Shown here: piece by piece, positions 44,587 through 52,066 of the stretch | Numbering within the stretch: position 1 is the first letter of the stretch | How the letters are laid out: each line of letters begins with the position of its first letter | Assembly: GCA_964478545.1 (NCBI GenBank) | Contig: CAYZIS010000014.1 | Span: 1 to 64,000, forward strand | From: DQWO01 sp964478545 | Lineage (GTDB): Bacteria; Desulfobacterota; Anaeroferrophillalia; Anaeroferrophillales; Anaeroferrophillaceae | Reading direction: 5' to 3' | Length of the DNA: 64,000 nt | The notes under the pieces: generated by a model | The model's input: only the letters and a program-made list of their open reading frames with translations | What the model was told of the DNA's origin: nothing | The model's database searches: none | Position numbers and translations under genes: made by a program

Positions 44587-44699
44587 CAGAATTGTGAGGA
44601 AGCACTTGCAATTCTTGGCATTTACTGATAACCAGGGGAGCTGTAAAATACTCCGGCTGAAAACCGGCTTTATATCATCTATAAGATCCTCCATACAAA

Positions 44700-45029
44700 A
44701 TGCCGATTGATATCCCCATGAGTACTAAAACAAACCATATTTATCGCGTCCAATTCAAAACCGGAAACCGAAATTATTCCCTTTTAGCCCACAGCATTGG
44801 CGAATCTGAAATGTTTGGTTTTATTAAGGTTTCTGATTTTATTTTCGAGGATAAAAAACGCCTGATTATTTCCCCGGAAGATGATGCTTTACGGAAAGAA
44901 TTTTCCAAGGTCAATTTTATCTGTATTCCCCATCAGTATATTTTGCGGATAGACAGTCTCAATGATGAACAGGACATCGGGGTATCCTACCTAAAAATCG
45001 CCGATAACCAGAAAAAAACAAAGGAGTAA
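44700..45029 (+). CDS. DUF1820 family protein
   Basis: 109 residues, no signal peptide or membrane helix. Pattern: IYRVQFKTGNRNYSLLAHSI, MFGFIKVSDFIFEDK, FICIPHQYILRIDSL. This matches the small DUF1820 proteins of Proteobacteria, whose function is unknown and which probably form a compact beta-rich fold. An ATG at 44718 is an alternative start. It is followed after three bases by the His-rich gene and then tyrS, in one apparent operon. Confidence 0.75.
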   Translation: MPIDIPMSTKTNHIYRVQFKTGNRNYSLLAHSIGESEMFGFIKVSDFIFEDKKRLIISPEDDALRKEFSKVNFICIPHQYILRIDSLNDEQDIGVSYLKIADNQKKTKE

Positions 45030-45032
45030 ACC

Positions 45033-45287
45033 ATGCACGAACACCATGACCATGACAATCCCAGCGGCGAACACCAGAGCATGAGTTTTAATGAAAAAAT
45101 CGATTTGCTACTGGCCCACTGGATAGATCACAATGAAAGTCACCAGGAAGACTATAAGAAATGGGCCGCCCAGGCAAAAAAAGAGGGTAAAGATGAAATT
45201 GTTGAATTAATCCTGGCGGCCATGTCACAATTCAAGGAGGGAAATAACCGCCTGCGCCAGGCTAAGCAGATTGTGGAGATGGATTGA
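45033..45287 (+). CDS. small His-rich helical protein of unknown function
   Basis: 84 residues. The N-terminus, MHEHHDHDNPSGEHQ, is a likely metal-chelating tag. The rest is charged amphipathic helix: KIDLLLAHWIDHNESHQEDYKKWA, then KDEIVELILAAMSQFKEGNN. Similar helical segments occur as C-terminal domains of metal transporters in some bacteria, by recollection. GGAG lies nine bases before the ATG. The stop codon overlaps the tyrS TTG start. I do not recognise a named family. Confidence 0.7.
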   Translation: MHEHHDHDNPSGEHQSMSFNEKIDLLLAHWIDHNESHQEDYKKWAAQAKKEGKDEIVELILAAMSQFKEGNNRLRQAKQIVEMD

Positions 45288-46579
45288 GCGGCACTATAGA
45301 GAAGCTGACGGCATACCGGCAACTGGAAGATCGAGGTTTTATCTACCAGTCAACCCATGAACAGGAGTTGCAGGATAAACTGGCGTCAGAACCCCAGACT
45401 TTTTATATCGGTTTTGATCCCACAGCCGACAGCCTCCATGTGGGCAGTCTCATCCCCATTGTTGCCATGATGCACCTGCAGCGGGCCGGACATCGGCCCA
45501 TTGCCGTTTTAGGTGGGGGCACAGCCATGGTTGGAGACCCCAGCGGCAAAACCGAGATGCGCCAAATGCTAACCCGTGAGGATATTGACCTGAACGGGGT
45601 TGGCATCCGCCGACAACTGGAACGATTTCTCAAACTGGATTCCGAACAGGGTTTTTTGATAAACAATGCCGACTGGCTGGAGAAACTGAGTTACATCGAT
45701 TTCCTCAGGGACGTTGGCTGTCACTTCAGCGTCAACCGGATGTTAACCGCTGAATCCTACCGCCAACGGCTGGAAACAGGCCTCTCATTCATTGAGTTTA
45801 ATTACATGCTGCTGCAGGCATATGATTTCTATATTCTCAACCATGATTATCAATGTAGCATCCAGATGGGAGGACAGGATCAATGGGGCAATATAGTTGC
45901 CGGAGTTGATTTAATCCGCCGCATGGGGGGAAAAGAAGCATATGGCATCACTTTTCCGCTATTAACCACTACCAGCGGGGAAAAGTTTGGCAAAACGGCT
46001 GCCGGTGCTGTCTGGCTGGATGAACAACGTACCTCTATCTATGATTTCTATCAGTTCTGGCGTAATTGTGAAGATGGAGAGACGGGACGGCTTTTACGGC
46101 TCTTCACTTTCCTGCCGCTTGAGGAAATCAGCGAACTGGAACAACTAAAAGATCAAGCCATCAACCGGGTTAAGGAAATTCTGGCCTTTGAAGTTACTTC
46201 CCTGGTCCATGGCCAACAAAAGGCTGCCGAAGCATACCGGACAGCGATGAGGCAGTTTGGTTCCGCTGACCCTGACAACCAGGTCAAAACATCATCGGCC
46301 ATTACTTCCATTAATCCTTCGAAATCCTCTGTTTCCTTACCTCAGAGTGCAGTAACAAAACAGGAGCTGGAAATGGGAATAACTCTGGTAGAGCTTTTTG
46401 TAAAAACCGAACTCTGTTCTTCCAGGGGGCAGGCCAGGCGCCTACTGCAGCAGGGTGGCGGCTACTGCAATGACAATCGGGTTACAGAAGATCGCAAAAT
46501 CACTCAAAGCAATTTCAATGATGGGCAGATAATGCTGCGGGCCGGGAAAAAACGTTATCACCGGATTGTTCTCCAATAA
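45284..46579 (+). CDS. tyrS: tyrosine-tRNA ligase
   Basis: 431 residues. Class I aminoacyl-tRNA synthetase motifs: the HIGH counterpart DSLHVGSLIPI, the tyrosine-binding GGQDQWGNI, and the KMSKS counterpart GEKFGKT. A C-terminal S4-like RNA-binding domain (SRGQARRLLQQGGGYCND) completes it. The start codon is TTG at 45284, overlapping the previous stop (TTGA), which suggests translational coupling. A bidirectional terminator follows. Confidence 0.95.
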   Translation: MSGTIEKLTAYRQLEDRGFIYQSTHEQELQDKLASEPQTFYIGFDPTADSLHVGSLIPIVAMMHLQRAGHRPIAVLGGGTAMVGDPSGKTEMRQMLTREDIDLNGVGIRRQLERFLKLDSEQGFLINNADWLEKLSYIDFLRDVGCHFSVNRMLTAESYRQRLETGLSFIEFNYMLLQAYDFYILNHDYQCSIQMGGQDQWGNIVAGVDLIRRMGGKEAYGITFPLLTTTSGEKFGKTAAGAVWLDEQRTSIYDFYQFWRNCEDGETGRLLRLFTFLPLEEISELEQLKDQAINRVKEILAFEVTSLVHGQQKAAEAYRTAMRQFGSADPDNQVKTSSAITSINPSKSSVSLPQSAVTKQELEMGITLVELFVKTELCSSRGQARRLLQQGGGYCNDNRVTEDRKITQSNFNDGQIMLRAGKKRYHRIVLQ

Positions 46580-46616
46580 CCCCCCGCACACACACAATCC
46601 TGAGGTTTGAAAACAC

Positions 46617-46650
46617 AAAAAGGATACCAGCCAAGCTGGTATCCTTTTTT
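46617..46650. terminator. bidirectional terminator between tyrS and rpsT
   Basis: AGGATACCAGC (46621-46631) pairs with GCTGGTATCCT (46635-46645) around CAA, with A-run before and T-run after. It sits in the convergent gap and can serve both strands. Confidence 0.93.
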
Positions 46651-46679
46651 AACGCCATTCAAATAAAATCTCTAACCAA

Positions 46680-46967
46680 TCAGGCCTGAGCCACCTCAGT
46701 TTCCCCGACCCGGTTACACAACTGCGTTAACCTGGAAATTTTCCGGGAAGCGTTATTCCGATGGATAACCCCTTTACTGGCTGCCTTATCAATAATGACA
46801 GAAACTTGCTGCAAACTTTCCTGCAGAGTTTCCGGACTTTTCCCTTCCTCTGTCTCCAAACGAAACTTTTTAATCGAAGTTCTCATGTGGGATACCACCT
46901 GCCGATTCCGCAACCGGCGTTTTTCACTCTGTCGCATCCGCTTTAATGCTGATTTATGATTTGCCAA
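46680..46967 (-). CDS. rpsT: 30S ribosomal protein S20
   Basis: 95 residues, basic and helical, starting MANHKSALKRMRQSEKRRLRNR, the S20 signature, with DKAASKGVIHRNNASRKISRL near the end. It binds 16S rRNA early in 30S assembly. AGGAGG precedes the start at slightly long spacing. It is transcribed alone toward tyrS. The 198-base upstream gap includes, near 47.10-47.14 kb, a trace of the family 3 flank (CATCCA then CAATTGCTCTATAAAC). Confidence 0.96.
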   Translation of the reverse strand: MANHKSALKRMRQSEKRRLRNRQVVSHMRTSIKKFRLETEEGKSPETLQESLQQVSVIIDKAASKGVIHRNNASRKISRLTQLCNRVGETEVAQA

Positions 46968-47165
46968 GGGTCAACCTCCTCTTGATTAAAAACCCATATA
47001 ATTCAAAAACAAACATCGAAGTGTGCAGCTATCAAAATACTGCATTTTTGTCAAGCTTTTTATCCCTATCACTTCATCAGAAACGCCTTCAGTCTGCTTA
47101 CTGCAGCCGGGCATCCAAGACAATTGCTCTATAAACATTAAAAAATAAAGAGCATTCAAACTATC

Positions 47166-48035
47166 TTAATCAATATACTTGCTCAAGGAAAATTCGACTA
47201 TACTTTTAACACCTAGTACTTTCAGCTCAGGAATGATATCTCTCACCACCGACTGTCTGAGGACGACAAAGACATCCACCCATTCTTCATCAACCAACTG
47301 GGATATGGTCGGCACCTTTTCAGCGGGCAGAGCGGCAATGGCTTCTTCCAGTTGCTGGCGTTTGACATTGAACATAAAGCCAACCCGAGTGCGGGCTTCC
47401 AGCGCCCCTTGCAGCAGCATAATTAAACGATTAACTTTTTCCTTTTTCCAGGAGTCGTCATAGGCTTGCTGGTTGGCGATAAATACCGTTGAAGTCTCCA
47501 GGACTGTATCGAGAATTTCCAGATTATTGGCCCTCAATGATGAACCGGTTTCGGTAATTTCGATGATGGCATCGGCAAGATGGGGGACCTTCACCTCCGT
47601 TGCCCCATAGGAATATTCAACCTTGGCCTTTACGCCTTTATCCTGCAGGTATCTGGTGGCCAGATTTACCACTTCAGTGGCCACGGTCTTACCCTCCAGA
47701 TCGCTGACTGAACTGATGGGACCGCCTTTTTTAGCCGCCAAAACCCAACGGACTTTATTGAGCGTCGCCTTGGCATACTGCAGCTCTGTCAGTTCCAATA
47801 CTTTGGCATCATTTTCCACCACCCAGTCATGGCCGGTAATCCCGGCATCAAGAACACCGCTTTCAACATAACGGGCCATTTCCTGGGCCCGGATCAACAT
47901 ACACTCAATTTCGGGATCATTAATCGTGGGGAAATATGACCGGGAGCTGGTACGGATCTTGTACCCGGCATTTTTAAACAAATCGATGGTCGCATCCTGG
48001 AGCGAACCTTTCGGAATACCCAAACGTAGCTTCAT
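47166..48035 (-). CDS. hisG: ATP phosphoribosyltransferase, long form
   Basis: 289 residues. Catalytic region: KLRLGIPKGSLQDATIDLF, DAGITGHDWVVE, and the PRPP loop EITETGSSLRANNLEI. The extra C-terminal domain of about 70 residues (VNRLIMLLQGALEARTR onwards) is the ACT-like regulatory domain of HisG-L, so no HisZ partner is needed and histidine feedback is expected. It follows hisI by 11 bases; the other his genes are not in the window. Confidence 0.95.
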   Translation of the reverse strand: MKLRLGIPKGSLQDATIDLFKNAGYKIRTSSRSYFPTINDPEIECMLIRAQEMARYVESGVLDAGITGHDWVVENDAKVLELTELQYAKATLNKVRWVLAAKKGGPISSVSDLEGKTVATEVVNLATRYLQDKGVKAKVEYSYGATEVKVPHLADAIIEITETGSSLRANNLEILDTVLETSTVFIANQQAYDDSWKKEKVNRLIMLLQGALEARTRVGFMFNVKRQQLEEAIAALPAEKVPTISQLVDEEWVDVFVVLRQSVVRDIIPELKVLGVKSIVEFSLSKYID

Positions 48036-48046
48036 AACATCTTCCT

Positions 48047-48433
48047 TTATTTTTTCCCGTAGACAACATCGGGATCAAAAACCTTGGCATCCTTGGTGAT
48101 GGTTTCCGAACCATCGGGGTTGATTCTGGTATAAAAACAGCTATTATATCCTGTATGGCAGGCAGCCCCACCAACCTGTTCAACCTTCATCACCACGGCA
48201 TCCTGGTCACAATCAACCAGAATCTCCTTAACCAACTGCACATTTCCCGACTCCTCACCTTTACGCCAGAGTCGATTTCTTGAACGGCTGAAATAGCAGG
48301 CCCTTCTGGTCGCCAGGGTTTCCTCCCAGGCTTCCTGGTTCATAAAGGCTACCATCAGTACTTCAGCGGTTTCATAATCCTGAGCTATAACCGTAATCAG
48401 CCCGTTCATTTTAGCAAAATTCATCGATTTCAT
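48047..48433 (-). CDS. hisI: phosphoribosyl-AMP cyclohydrolase
   Basis: 128 residues. GLITVIAQDYETAEVLMVAFMN opens it, then YFSRSRNRLWRKGEESGN, and the metal ligands DCDQDAVVMKVEQ and GGAACHTGYNSCFYT. It is the monofunctional form without the HisE domain. It opens the imidazole ring of phosphoribosyl-AMP. The start shares its first base with the thiC stop codon (TAATG), so histidine and thiamine genes are translationally linked here. Confidence 0.95.
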   Translation of the reverse strand: MKSMNFAKMNGLITVIAQDYETAEVLMVAFMNQEAWEETLATRRACYFSRSRNRLWRKGEESGNVQLVKEILVDCDQDAVVMKVEQVGGAACHTGYNSCFYTRINPDGSETITKDAKVFDPDVVYGKK

Positions 48434-49734
48434 TATTTTTCCTTATTTTTCTGGGGATGTAAATAAGATTCAAGTTTTTTAATGGCACAAAATTCTCCAC
48501 ACATACTGCAGACCTGCTGGTCAGCCGGTGGGGCACTCTCGCGAAATTTCCTGGCTTTTTGCGGATCAATAGCCAGAGAAATCTGCCCCTCCCAATCGAG
48601 TTGTTTGCGCTTGGCAGCCATCTGATTATCCCACTCCAGGACACCTGGAAGACCATGGGCAATATCGGCAGCATGGGCGGCAATCCGGGAAGCAATAACT
48701 CCCTCTTTCACATCATCAGCATCCGGAAGTTTCAGATGTTCAGCCGGGGTTACATAGCAAAGAAAATCAGCTCCGGCTTTCGCAGCTATCGCCCCACCGA
48801 TGGCCCCCACCAAGTGATCATAGCCAGGAGCCACATCAGTTACCAAAGGTCCCAGCACATAAAATGGCGCTCCCTTGCACAACTTTTTTTCCAGCAGGAC
48901 GTTGGCCTCGATCTGGTCAAGGGGAACATGACCAGGTCCTTCAATCATCACCTGAACGTCCGCCTCCCAGGCCCGTTCAGTCAGCTCGCCAAGGTAAATC
49001 AGCTCCTGAACCTGGGGTCGATCCGTAGCATCAGCCAGGCAGCCGGGACGCAAACCATCACCCAGACTCAGGGTAACATCATATTCACGGACCAGTTCCA
49101 GCAAGCGGTCATAATGTTCATAAAAAGGATTTTCACGATTATTATAGATCATCCATTCGATCAGAAAAGCACCACCCCGACTGACCACATCCATAACTCG
49201 GCCACTCCGCCGCAACGCTTCCAGTGTCCGCAGGGTAACCCCGCAATGAATGGTCATAAAATCAACCCCATCTTCTGCCTGGGTTTCCACTGCTGAGAAA
49301 AAATCATCAACGGTTATTTTACCCAGAAATCCACGCTTTTTCACCCCTTCAGTAACCGCTTGATAAATAGGAACCGTTCCCAAAGGAACAGGGCAACGAG
49401 ACAGGATTTCACGACGTACATGGTTAATTTCACCACCGGTGCTGAGATCCATCACCGCATGAGCGCCACTGTCAATGGCAACCTGCAGTTTTTCCAGTTC
49501 ACTATCCAGGTTTTGAAGATCGGATGATGTACCGATATTGGCATTCACCTTCACCCGCAAGCCCCGACCGATACCATAAGGGGTAAGATGATGATGATTG
49601 CGATTTGCCGGGATAACAATACTGCCTTCAGCAATTCCGGCTTGCAATGCCATGGCTGAGATCGGCTCAGCGGCCAGAACATGTTCCATCTGCGGCGTCA
49701 GTTTGCCCTGACGGGCGGCTGTCAATTGAGTCAT
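48433..49734 (-). CDS. thiC: phosphomethylpyrimidine synthase
   Basis: 433 residues, the compact ThiC form. The core includes IGTSSDLQNLDSEL, VMDLSTGGEIN, MTIHCGVTLRTLE, and IEGPGHVPLDQI. The radical-SAM [4Fe-4S] cysteines are at the C-terminus in VCSMCGEFCAIK, spaced C-x2-C-x3-C rather than the more common x4. It makes the HMP moiety of thiamine from AIR. I found no TPP riboswitch upstream; instead a family 1 repeat fills the gap to thiE. Confidence 0.94.
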   Translation of the reverse strand: MTQLTAARQGKLTPQMEHVLAAEPISAMALQAGIAEGSIVIPANRNHHHLTPYGIGRGLRVKVNANIGTSSDLQNLDSELEKLQVAIDSGAHAVMDLSTGGEINHVRREILSRCPVPLGTVPIYQAVTEGVKKRGFLGKITVDDFFSAVETQAEDGVDFMTIHCGVTLRTLEALRRSGRVMDVVSRGGAFLIEWMIYNNRENPFYEHYDRLLELVREYDVTLSLGDGLRPGCLADATDRPQVQELIYLGELTERAWEADVQVMIEGPGHVPLDQIEANVLLEKKLCKGAPFYVLGPLVTDVAPGYDHLVGAIGGAIAAKAGADFLCYVTPAEHLKLPDADDVKEGVIASRIAAHAADIAHGLPGVLEWDNQMAAKRKQLDWEGQISLAIDPQKARKFRESAPPADQQVCSMCGEFCAIKKLESYLHPQKNKEK

Positions 49735-49761
49735 AATAATTTCCCTTTATGGTTTTTCCCA

Positions 49762-50020
49762 CTGTTGTCCGGCATGATCTTTGCATAGAACACAATGTTA
49801 TTAACCAGTGCTGTTTCTGGCGCGACATCGCGAAATGCCGTTGCTTTTTCCGGCAAGTGGAGCGTAAAAATTACCATAATGTGGGACAGTTTTTAAAACT
49901 GTCCCGACAGGCGAGTTTGGCAATTTTAGCGCAAGGAGCCGTTGAAAAAACAGGCAATTGAGCGCCAAAAGCACGAAATCAGCATCGGTTAGTAAGAATG
50001 CAAGATTCTAACCGGACATT
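49762..50020 (+). repeat. structured inverted-repeat element, family 1, copy D
   Basis: About 259 bases with TTGTCCGG near the left and CCGGACA at the right. TTAACCAGTGCTG pairs with CAGCATCGGTTAG. The apical tip is replaced by a different hairpin, GGGACAGTTTT/AAAACTGTCCC (49883-49905), an 11-base perfect stem resembling REP-type palindromes by recollection. Core segments (GCGCGACATCG, GGCGAGTTTGGCAATTTTAG) match the other copies. It lies between thiC and thiE in antisense orientation to both. Confidence 0.72.
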
Positions 50021-50069
50021 AATAGGTTTTTCTGCAAAAATCAATATTTCAGGCCAAACACTTCCCTGT

Positions 50070-51122
50070 TCAAACCAGCAGGTTGCGGGTCGCCCACCTA
50101 AAATCATCTCTATCCAGAATTGCCCGGATAACCCCGATACCGGCTGTCCCTGTAGCCCTTACCAAAGCGATATTCTCATGATTGATGCCGCCGATAGCCA
50201 CCACCGGAATAGAAACCTGGCGAACTACCTTCCGCAATCCATCAATTCCCACCACCGGATCAGGATTTTCTTTGCTTGGAGTTTTAAACACCGGTCCAAA
50301 ACCAATATAATCGGCACCTTCAGCTTCAGCCGCCAAGGCCTGTTCCAGGAAGTGGGTAGAACGACCGATGGGCATTTCTTCACCGACAATTTTGCGGGCT
50401 GCATCAATATCCAGATCATCCTGCCCCAAATGCAGGCCATCAGCAGCCGATAAAAAGGCAATATCAGGGCGATCATTGACAATAAATGGTACCTGATATT
50501 CTGCACACAGGCTTTTCAACTGACGGGCCCGTGACAGAAAATGCTGATCGCCGGATCGCTTTTGCCGCAGTTGCAGCAGGTGAACACCCGCAATTAAAGC
50601 CATTTCCAGATCAGTCAGCAGGTCTTGGCCATGATAAAAAGCTTCATCAACCACCAGGTAAAGCGAATAATCCCGATTCCCATCAAACCATGAAGTAACC
50701 TTGTCTTTCCGGGATATGAGCAGCTTTTTCTCCAGGGTATAAAGGGAGAAACGTAAGCTTTTAGCCTTCCGGGACACATCATCTTCATGAATTATCTTGG
50801 CATATTCCTCAATGACCCGGCTAGCTTCCTGGGATCGTTTCAATCCCGCCCGCAATACTGCCCGGGAATCATCACGGTTGGCCTCACTGGGATTGAAGGT
50901 CTTATTCCCCACATCATCGTCAGCCTGCCGGGCCTGCAGGCATAAGGTTTCCAACTTCGGAGGATAAAATTTTTGCAAAAGATGACGGATTTCTTTCAGC
51001 TGGCTAAATGATCTGTCATTTTTCACCAGCCGGCAGTGTTCCTCCACCACCCGCAGACCTTCCCGCAAACGATTCAGGTTCGCGTCAAGAACACGGAAAA
51101 CAGACGATTTATTCCCCGGCAT
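50070..51122 (-). CDS. thiE: thiamine-phosphate synthase with N-terminal extension
   Basis: 350 residues from the ATG at 51122, which overlaps the end of thi4 by 14 bases. The C-terminal half (from about 140) is the TIM-barrel ThiE: GVHLLQLRQK, FIVNDRPDIAFLSAADGLHLGQDDL, GRSTHFLEQALAAEAEGADYIGFGPVF, and VVAIGGI. The first 130 residues are a helical domain (VLDANLNRLREGLRVVEEHCRL, then SRAVLRAGLKRSQEASRVIEEY), found fused to ThiE in some cyanobacteria and Desulfobacterota; its role is unclear. It couples HMP-PP and thiazole phosphate. Confidence 0.9.
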   Translation of the reverse strand: MPGNKSSVFRVLDANLNRLREGLRVVEEHCRLVKNDRSFSQLKEIRHLLQKFYPPKLETLCLQARQADDDVGNKTFNPSEANRDDSRAVLRAGLKRSQEASRVIEEYAKIIHEDDVSRKAKSLRFSLYTLEKKLLISRKDKVTSWFDGNRDYSLYLVVDEAFYHGQDLLTDLEMALIAGVHLLQLRQKRSGDQHFLSRARQLKSLCAEYQVPFIVNDRPDIAFLSAADGLHLGQDDLDIDAARKIVGEEMPIGRSTHFLEQALAAEAEGADYIGFGPVFKTPSKENPDPVVGIDGLRKVVRQVSIPVVAIGGINHENIALVRATGTAGIGVIRAILDRDDFRWATRNLLV

Positions 51123-51894
51123 CCAAAAGTCCGATAATGGTTTTCGCCACTCGTTCCCCGGAGAGCAGCATACCACCAAACACCGGCCCCATGCGGTTGG
51201 CACCAAAGGTAGCATTGGCAGCCATTCCCGCCACAAAAGTTCCGGGATACACCTCCTTGGTATTATCCACCGTAGCCTGTTCAGCAACTTCGGCCCACAG
51301 GGATTTTTCTCCCATAATCTTCCCGGTTTCCGTCAACAGGTTAAATCCGGCTTTACGCTGGATAATATCAATCACTTCAGCATCATGACCGGTGGCATCA
51401 ATAACATATTTCGCTCTGACCACCAATGGATCAACATGAAGGCCTGCCATTTCCACCGGAGACCAGTTCAAAACCAGGCCACAGACTCGTTTATCCCGAA
51501 CCATAACATCTTCAACTGAAAACAGGTTAAAGATCGTCGCCCCTGCCTGGCAGGTTTTTGCCAGCAACACCGCTACCGATTCAATCGAACTTGCAGTATA
51601 ATATCCTGGTGCATATTCCTGATATTGGACCCCAAATTCATCCAATATCCTCAAGCCCTCTTCCTGAACGACGATTTCATTAAACATCATCCCGCCACCC
51701 CACATACCGCCACCGATGCTGAGTTTACGTTCATACATGGCAACTTTTTTACCGGCTTTTGCCAGATAATAGGCTGCGACCAGACCAGCAGGGCCACCCC
51801 CGACAATAGCAACGTCAAGGTTCAAATGATCCACCAGTTTCTGGTGATAGCGGTCAATAATTGCTCGGGAAATCAATACTTCATCAAGATCCAT
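51109..51894 (-). CDS. thi4: sulfide-dependent thiazole synthase (Thi4 family)
   Basis: 261 residues. An FAD/NAD-type Rossmann start (DVAIVGGGPAGLVAAYYLAKAGKKVAMYE), then SIGGGMWGGGMMFNEIVV, and DATGHDAEVIDIIQRKAGF. Yeast THI4 has its sacrificial sulfur-donor Cys shortly after the GHD motif; no Cys is present here. Archaeal and anaerobic bacterial Thi4 lack it and use free sulfide with Fe(II), turning over many times. This is consistent with a sulfidic anaerobe. It makes the thiazole moiety from NAD and glycine and sits first in the thi4-thiE unit. Confidence 0.93.
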   Translation of the reverse strand: MDLDEVLISRAIIDRYHQKLVDHLNLDVAIVGGGPAGLVAAYYLAKAGKKVAMYERKLSIGGGMWGGGMMFNEIVVQEEGLRILDEFGVQYQEYAPGYYTASSIESVAVLLAKTCQAGATIFNLFSVEDVMVRDKRVCGLVLNWSPVEMAGLHVDPLVVRAKYVIDATGHDAEVIDIIQRKAGFNLLTETGKIMGEKSLWAEVAEQATVDNTKEVYPGTFVAGMAANATFGANRMGPVFGGMLLSGERVAKTIIGLLDAGE

Positions 51895-51979
51895 AATACC
51901 TTTCCTTCCTCTTCAATCAAAAACTTCACCATGAGTTGGTTTAAGCAAAGCATCCATCCCCAAACCAACCATGGGGTAA

Positions 51980-52001
51980 GGGGGAGGGTCTCCCCTCCCC
52001 C
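51980..52001 (-). terminator. GC-rich hairpin downstream of rpoC
   Basis: GGGGGAGGG and CCCTCCCCC pair perfectly around TCTC, 65 bases after the rpoC stop codon on the minus strand. There is no U-tract. It probably marks the end of the rpoBC transcript before thi4. Confidence 0.55.
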
Positions 52002-52066
52002 AATTCATTTTTACAATAAAACCATTAGGACACCGATACGTTACACTCGCCTCCTTGCAGACAGTG

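Noticed and set aside
49735..50069. TPP riboswitch before thiC, and likewise before thi4 (51895-52066)
   Set aside because: Neither the CTGAGA THI box nor the conserved downstream segment was found on the coding strand in either gap.
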